Below are positions 58,275 to 64,000 of a stretch of 64,000 nucleotides of DNA, piece after piece. Numbering within the stretch: the stretch's first letter is position 1; each line of letters starts with the position of its first letter. Below the pieces are notes generated by a model, which was given only the letters and a program-made list of their open reading frames with translations, did no database searches and was not told the DNA's origin. Made by a program: the position numbers and the translations under genes. The DNA comes from Heloderma charlesbogerti (taxonomy: Eukaryota > Chordata > Lepidosauria > Squamata > Helodermatidae), in contig JANEZZ010001513.1 in the NCBI GenBank assembly GCA_026122225.1, positions 2,012,001-2,076,000 on the forward strand. The letters are read 5' to 3'.

Positions 58275-58390
58275 AGTGTTTTGGACTTCACCTCCCATCA
58301 GCCCCAGCCAGCATAGTCAATGTCTAGGAATGTTGGGAGTTTTGGAGTTAGTCCAAAACATCTGGAAGGCACCAGGTTGGGGAAGGCTAA
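58275..58390. repeat. Palindromic MITE, relative of 44701-44838
   Basis: TTTTGGACTTCACCTCCCAT and AGCCCCAGCCAGCATAGTCA form the left arm; GTTGGGAGTTTTGGAGTTAG and CCAAAACATCTGGAAGGCAC the right arm. Centre CAATGTCTAGGAATG. Confidence 0.65.
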
Positions 58391-59625
58391 ACTATGCTGA
58401 CAGTCTTCCCCCAACTCCTAGTTCTTTGTTGGTTCCTTGATTTAAGTTTATTGGACAGGCATATAATCCAATTAATATTTTAATAAAAAAGACCAGTTGA
58501 AATTTGAAATTAGTACTGCGTACTAAAAGAGAATATACCAACACACTATTTCTGAACACTCTACCATGTACTATTTAGTCAACCTAAAAGGCAGTAGGAA
58601 TCTAAAACTCTTATTAATCAACACATTTCACCTGGCCTTCACTGTTCATTGAGTGCAGCACAGAATACTTGATAATGTAGTTGTTCGTATTAGAGAAGTG
58701 TAATATATACTAAATACTGGCATATCTTGACATCATGGGGATACAATATTGCACAGTATAAAGTTCAGCAATGAAGCCACTAGTGATATAGAGATCTAGA
58801 CAACAATATAGTGTTTAGCAAGTGATATTACAGAGTCCATATAAGGGGAAATGATTTCAGAGTTAGTAACAGTTTTCTCCGAGATTCAGCTATACCTGAA
58901 ACTCAGTTTCATTAAAAATGCCACAATATAATTTTATAACATGTCTATTTTTAGAATTGTGAAGCCATTACAGCTATGCACACGCAAACCACTGAAGAGC
59001 AATCCAAACGTTTAGTGGAAACATAATTTCTGTTGAGGAACTTTTACTCTCCTTTGCTATGCCAATCAGAACCTTAGCTTTTTCCATTTAAGTGCATAAC
59101 ATAACATTTAACAACTAGTCAGTTTTGAGTTAAACACATACATTAAGAACTATTTACTGATATAAACTAATTCTAGAGAAACTGAAGCCCTCCATGCAAA
59201 TACCGCTAGCAATGCAAAAGTAGGTCGATTTCCAAATGTGGTAAGCCTTTCCTTTCACCTACCATATGTCTACAGAGATATCACAATCATCTAAAATACA
59301 ATTATGTATTTTCAAAATCCATAAAATGCCAAGAACTAGATTTTAGAAAAAGTCTGCAATTTTAATATATCTGATTTCCTATAAAAGGGAAATATCTATC
59401 CAAAAAGAAAAAAATGCCATTGATTTTCAAAATCTTAGGATCAAATATAATACTGTTATCTATTTTATAGGATCATGTAATGCCAGACACAGAAAATAAA
59501 TATTAAGGGTTTTAAAAATTAAACGTTAATCTTCAGATTCAAGTTATATCACAACATGTTTGCAGTTTTGTTGCCCAATCTAAGAGTCATAAACACATTT
59601 TTTTTCCAAACTGCTAGAACTGTAC
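58391..59625 (-). other. ASPH: ASPH first intron of the muscle transcript
   Basis: AT-rich sequence just downstream of the muscle first exon. No repeats recognised, which contrasts with the rest of the locus. Confidence 0.45.
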
Positions 59626-59641
59626 CTGAACCTTCAGCCAT
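59626..59641 (-). CDS. ASPH: ASPH muscle-type first coding exon (junctin/junctate start)
   Basis: The coding part is 16 nt: ATG GCT GAA GGT TCA G, then donor CAG|GTACAG. Joined to the transmembrane exon it gives MAEGSEAKHGGNKNGKKEGL, matching in form the remembered MAE... start of mammalian junctin, which is transcribed from the second (P2) promoter. The 5' UTR extends to higher coordinates; its start is unknown. There is no clear TATA box at a useful distance. A MEF2 motif lies about 175 bp upstream. The housekeeping first exon of AspH is not in the window. Confidence 0.88.
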
Positions 59642-59815
59642 TGCATCAGTGTCTTTTATCCATGAATAAAGTAAACCTGAATATAAAGTGAGTGTCCAGG
59701 ACAGAATCAGTAAAAATCCACCCTCATGTATGCCTTGCAACAGCAGCAAAGAAAGTTTCTGACGGCCGACTCAGCTAAAACCTGAAATCGGACCCGGCTG
59801 CAAACTGCTCAAAAG

Positions 59816-59866
59816 CTATTTTTAGTGCAATCATCTGCAAGCCAAATGCTTTTAAGTACCCATTTG
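59816..59866 (-). promoter_or_regulatory. MEF2 site with adjacent E-boxes (muscle promoter of ASPH)
   Basis: CTATTTTTAG at 59816-59825 is a perfect MEF2 consensus. E-boxes CATCTG (59832-59837), CAAATG (59843-59848) and CATTTG (59861-59866) follow within 50 bases. MEF2 control of the human second ASPH promoter has been reported (from memory), so the position is meaningful. Factor binding here is inferred. Confidence 0.7.
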
Positions 59867-60469
59867 GAAACCCAGTGCTGACGACAATCAAATTTGCCCC
59901 CTCCTACCAACAAAGCATCCTGGGTAATGGGTCCTTTCCATCTCATTTAATTTCTAAACACCAACATACCACAGAAGCAAAACCAGAACAGATTTTTAAA
60001 AATGATTTGCAGGAAAGCATGCCTCAGTGACTAAATTCTAAGAACATTAAACCTTCTGTACAAACTCAAACAAAGTCAGGACACAAAGCTTGTCTGTGTA
60101 ATCTGGGCATCGGCCAAATACATTTACTTGATGCTGACATTCAGTCATTGCATAGCTTTTTAGAGAGTTCTGCATATATAATCTATAAACCTGTCTGCAT
60201 TTGATACAATATAATTTACAATTACAGTATGGCACTGACACAGTCGTTCTGAAGCCACTAAGGATTTGCTTTAATAGTAACACCGCAAGCCAGAGCTGGT
60301 AATTAGTTAACATGCAGCCACTGTAATAAAAGTCCAAAGATACAATTTCAGTTTGCTCCATGATAGATCTAGTGACTTCATCATCTCTGCTTAGAAAAAG
60401 AAAGAACACATGCAGCCAAGACACCTTTTAAATCACTATGTATAAAACATGTTTCATACATCACTGGAG
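59867..60469. other. Upstream flank of the ASPH muscle promoter
   Basis: Non-repetitive sequence between the MEF2/E-box cluster and the L2 insertion. It contains a 125-codon open minus-strand frame (60047-60424) with no recognised domain and no clear splice context. Confidence 0.4.
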
Positions 60470-62588
60470 CATTAGATCGGGTGGCTCCGAAACGCCCTCT
60501 CCCCCTGAACAGGGCTCGGACTGCACCATGGTTCAATCCGCGGTTACAAGCTTTGAAACAGGAGGTGAGACAACTAGAGCGCCGGTAGTGGAAGTCTCGC
60601 TCCAAAGACGATCAGACACGGGCTAGAGCTGTATCTTCAGCCTATCAAGTGGCGGTGAAGGCAGCAAAATATTATGGAATATTATGCTGCCTCTATCATG
60701 TCTGCAGAGTGCTGTCCCAGGAGGCTGTTCCAAGTGGTCCAGAGCCTGGTCGGTCCAGTTGCTCCGGAACCGCTGGAGTATTCTAAGGCCTCCTGGCAAG
60801 GCACTTTGCAGATAAATCTGATCGGATTAGGAGTGTTATTCCGTGTGCTGTGGATACAGTTAGCGAGCAAGAGGCAGTCTGTGGCAAACCAGTTTTGTGG
60901 GATCGGTTCCAGCTTCTTCCTTCTGATGAAGTGGATAAGGTGCTTTAACCTGTAAGGCCGGCCACCTGCTTACTTGATCCTTGCCCATCTTGGCTCATTA
61001 TGAGCTGCAGAGAGAGATTGGGTGAGGGGATATGGGTGGTGGTGAACACCTCCCTTGAGGAGGGAGTGATGCCATCAGCTCTCACAGAGGCAGTCATAAG
61101 ACCGCTTTTTAAAAAGCCCTCCTTGGATCCCCAAGTTTTGAACAACTTTTACCCAGTTTCGAATCTGTCATTTTTGGGCAAGGTGATTGAGCAGGTGGTG
61201 GCGATGCAATTGAAGGCGCACTTGGAAGAAGCCGATTATCTAGATCCATTTCAATCAGGCTTCAGGCCTGGGCATGGGACAGAAACGGCCTTGGTCGACT
61301 TGGTGGATGATATGAGGAGGGCTTTGGATAGGGGCGAATGCTCTTTCCTTGTTCTCCTTGACCTCTCAGCAGCTTTTGATACCGTTGACCACAGTATCCT
61401 CCTGGACAGCCTGGAGGGGTTGGGTACTGGAGACATCGTGTTATGGTGGTTCCAGTTGTTCCTCTCCGGTAGGTTCCAGAGGGTAGCACTGGGAGAGGAG
61501 GTGTCAGACCCATGGCTGCTCACTTGTGGGGTGCCACAGGGTTCCATCCTCTCCCTGATGCTATTTAACACCTATGTGAAGCCGCTGGGGGCGATCATCA
61601 GGAGATTTTGGGTATGGTGTCATCAATATGCGGATGACATGCAGCTCTACCTCTCATTCAAATCTTCACCAAGGTTGGCTGTAGAATCCCTGTCCAAATG
61701 TCTGGAGACAGTGAGTGGCTGGATGGGGAGGAATAAGCTGAACCCTGACAAGACTGAGGTACTTTTGGTGGGAAACAAGAGAAGAGACCTGGTGTTAAAT
61801 GGGGTACAGCTATCCTTGAAAGACCAGGTCCGCAGCCTGGGGGTCATTTTGGACTCCCAGCTGTCCATGGAGGCTCAGGTGTCAGCTGTGAGCCGGACAG
61901 CGCTGTACCAACTCCATCTGATACGGCAGCTGCGCCCCTACCTTCTCGACCATCTGCTCCCATCGGTAGTACTACTACATGCCTTGGTCTCCTCTCGTCT
62001 AGATTACTGTAATGCGCTCTAAGTGGGGTTACCCTTGAAGACGGTTCGGAAACTGCAGTTGGTACAGAACACAGCGGCTCGCCTGATTAAAGGCAGCCGC
62101 CAGCATGATCACATCACTCCAGTGCTGAAGGAGTTGCACTGGTTACCAGTTGTTTTCCGGGCCAAATTTAAGGTGTTGGTTTTGACCTTTAAAACCCTAT
62201 ATGGTTCTGGCCTAGCCTATCTCAAGGAGCGCCTCCAGCAGCATCAGACAGGCTGCTTAACAAGATCAGCCTCGGATGGCCTTCTCTCTGTTCCATCAGC
62301 CAGGACAGCTAGGCTGGTGAAGACGACGGAGAGGGCCTTCTCTGTGGTGGCCCCCACTCTGTGGAACTCCCTCCCTAGGGAACTCCGCCATGCCCCCTCT
62401 TAAATGAGCTTCTGTCATGCATTAAAAACGCTGTTGTTCAGGCAGGCTTTGGGCGTGGCTTAGGCTATTTTTAGAAATATGATGTTTTAATGTAAAATTT
62501 TATTGTTTTAAAACTGGATTGATGTACATCACCCAGAGTGGCCGGGTGACCAGCCAGATGGGCGATTAAGAAATTTAATAAATAAATG
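60470..62588 (+). mobile_element. L2-like LINE with near-intact reverse transcriptase
   Basis: The frame 61000-62022 (340 codons) has RT motifs in order: IRPLFKKPSLDP, YLDPFQSGFRPGHGTETALV, LLDLSAAFDTVDHSILL, CGVPQGSILSLMLFN, HQYADDMQLYLSF and LNPDKTEVLLVG. A single TAA at 62020-62022 replaces the expected Tyr codon after DYCNAL; the same frame continues to 62403 with LPLKTVRKLQLVQNTAARLI and TLWNSLPRELRHAP. Upstream pieces (60470-60990) carry the pre-RT region in shifted frames. The 3' end is CACCCAGAGTGGCCGGGTGA followed by an AATAAATAAATG tail. It is the best-kept L2 here, but inactive as read, and it has lost its endonuclease. Confidence 0.92.
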
Positions 62589-63121
62589 TTTTGAGTGCTA
62601 ATGTAGTGTAGTATGGACCAACGATGATATTTATAAACACTACATCCTTAGGCTCTCTTCAAATGGGAAATTCTGCGAAACATATTTTCTATTTTTGTTT
62701 TCTTTATTTGCCTTTTTTTCCAAGGGACATTAGAATTACTTACCTCCTACTTCATCCTGGATTATTGACTTCCAGCCCAAGTAGGAAAGAATTTCAGCAC
62801 TTCTGGAAGATCTCTAGGCTTGGATTTGGATGGAATTTAGGAGAAAAGTGTCCCACTATTAAGGAGAAGCCAGTGAATAACTATCTACATGCTAATGGTA
62901 AAAAAGGGCAAAACAATACCTATTTAAACTTTCACTCACCAATATACTGCAGTCCAGTACACACCTCAGTAGCTCAAAAGTGACAGCGCTATGCAACTCA
63001 CCCAACTGTCTGCAGGGTAGGGTGCAACAGCTCTCAAGCAAAAATTGCCTAATGCCTCAACAATTCTCTCCTCATAAAGCAAATGGTGTAAATCCAAATA
63101 TATTACTAGATGAAAAGACTA
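62589..63121. other. Unrecognised stretch upstream of the ASPH muscle exon
   Basis: Between the L2 copy and a MITE. The open frame 62624-62983 shows no known domain. Confidence 0.4.
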
Positions 63122-63920
63122 CGACCCTGTTCAGATACACATTGGGGCAGGGTGGTTAGCACTAACCACTGCAGGAGCCCCTGCAACACATGCAGCTAAC
63201 CATGGCCCACAGAATGGTTAGCCTAATCACTCTCTAACCACCCTCCCACCTGCAGTCCTCCCACCACTCCCTCACACATCCCAGCAGCCTCAGCGGCTCA
63301 CACAGCCATTACAGGAGCAGGGCTGCTGATGGCTGTTGGCAGCCATTTTCTTCCTTCTTTCTGATTCCATTACAAAAGTAAGTAAAAAATAAATAAAAAC
63401 ACTGAAAAATTGCGCAAAAATCACCATATCACTAAAATGCGCAAAACCACCTTATAATACTGAAATGCATGTTATCCCCGTATATTGTTAAAATGCACAC
63501 CTGCGCATGGTGCAAAATTGCTATATCAATATCCCAGTTTTGTGCACATGTGTGTTTCAGCGATATACGGGGATAATGCACGTTTTAGTGATATGGTGAT
63601 TTTTTGTACAACTTTCAACTTTTTTAAAAACGTATTTTTCTAATGGAATCAGAAAGGAAGAAGAAAATGGCTGCCATCAGCAGCCCCACTCCTGTAAGCA
63701 TTTTCAGCCAGTCTCGCTGTGGAGCTCTATGGAAACGGTGCATTAACCATGGGGCCTGTTCAGACATCACACTAACCCATAGTTAACACTGCTAACAACC
63801 TTATAGTGCGTGGTTAGTGAGCATGGTTTGTGTGTGGTTAATAAACCACTATGGTTGGGTCTGACCCCCATTCAGATGTCTCGCTAAGCCATCATTAAGC
63901 GTGACATCTGAACAGGCTCA
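63122..63920. mobile_element. Large inverted-repeat MITE, possibly composite
   Basis: The outer ends are CCTGTTCAGATACACATT (63125) and GTGACATCTGAACAGG (63902-63917), inverted copies. The inner arms GCCATTTTCTTCCTTCTTTC...ATTCCATTA (about 63350) and AATGGAATCAGAAAGGAAGA...AAAATGGCTGC (about 63645) also pair, as do CACCATATCACTAAAATGCG and CGTTTTAGTGATATGGTG. A third terminus-like GGCCTGTTCAGACATCAC at about 63753 suggests a shorter element (63753-63918) joined to or nested in the larger one. Confidence 0.72.
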
Positions 63921-63961
63921 GTACTTTGCTGACATGAAACTATAACAGATACATGGAGACA

Positions 63962-64000
63962 GTGACCTGGTTCACATGATCAAAGTAAGCCACTGTGGCT
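63962..64000. repeat. MITE start, cut by window edge
   Basis: GACCTGGTTCACATGATCAAAGTAAGCCACTGTGGCT resembles the reverse of the right end of 20237-20545 and the text at 6325-6340. Truncated. Confidence 0.5.

Larger units (their letters stand above)
1..59641 (-). other. ASPH: ASPH (AbetaH-J-J) locus, partial gene span
   Basis: Fifteen minus-strand exons with consensus splice sites and a shared phase reconstruct the N-terminal half of ASPH isoforms: cytosolic start, one membrane segment, an acidic loop, then alternative luminal arms. The gene makes aspartyl/asparaginyl beta-hydroxylase, junctin (an SR protein that binds calsequestrin and the ryanodine receptor) and junctate. The identification rests on near-identity to remembered vertebrate ASPH segments such as SFFTWFMVIALLGVWTSVAV, YDADGDGDFD, AKAKDFRYNLSEVLQG and LEEVLNILAEESSDWFYGFL. 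The hydroxylase domain and the housekeeping first exon are not in the window. Exon limits are inferred from AG/GT consensus and phase; no transcript data were available. Confidence 0.95.

Overview
This window is vertebrate nuclear DNA, most likely from a squamate reptile (lizard or snake). It is AT-rich and intron-dominated. It carries a nearly full-length BovB (RTE) LINE plus BovB fragments, CR1 and L2-like LINEs, tRNA-derived SINEs with CR1-like tails and many hAT-type MITEs, a mix typical of squamates. No database search was possible; every family name rests on motifs read in the sequence and on recalled family knowledge.

The only host gene I can support is ASPH (aspartate beta-hydroxylase / junctin / junctate / humbug, the AbetaH-J-J locus), on the minus strand. 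It runs through almost the whole window and leaves it on the left: the catalytic hydroxylase exons lie beyond position 1, and the housekeeping first exon presumably lies beyond 64000. I found 15 exons. In transcript order they are: a muscle-type first exon (59626-59641, M-A-E-G-S), the transmembrane exon (52461-52610), the cassette AKAKDFRYNLSEVLQG (52043-52087), a short exon with an acidic DADGDGDFD loop (49586-49654), an exon that can be cassette or terminal (41214-41455), two junctin-tail exons (32375-32419 and the Lys/Glu-rich 25813-26141), and eight acidic luminal exons of the AspH/junctate arm (19782-19871, 14471-14545, 13824-13997, 8791-8841, 7139-7195, 4252-4296, 3360-3407, 1782-1820). 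Every internal junction is phase 1, so the exons can be combined freely. One N-terminal membrane anchor can therefore be spliced to three endings: a basic SR-luminal junctin tail, a short acidic terminus, or the long acidic linker leading to the hydroxylase domain.

About 175 bp upstream of the muscle start codon is a perfect MEF2 motif with three E-boxes close by, which fits muscle-specific control of that promoter. The exon with the acidic loop ends in a GC (not GT) donor, exactly where the splicing choice is made.

The rest is intron filled with repeats. LINEs: BovB 28781-32018; CR1 9130-12508, 35268-37385 and 42110-43960; L2-like 4590-5790, 15600-16540, 52790-54925 and 60470-62588. hAT MITEs with visible 8-bp target duplications lie at 18978-19381, 36081-36724 and 53042-53665; the last carries a 166-bp nested palindrome. 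A 187-bp tandem array (39791-40357) has units bounded by a 10-bp inverted repeat. I see no bacterial or viral genes, no CRISPR array and no functional tRNA or rRNA gene.
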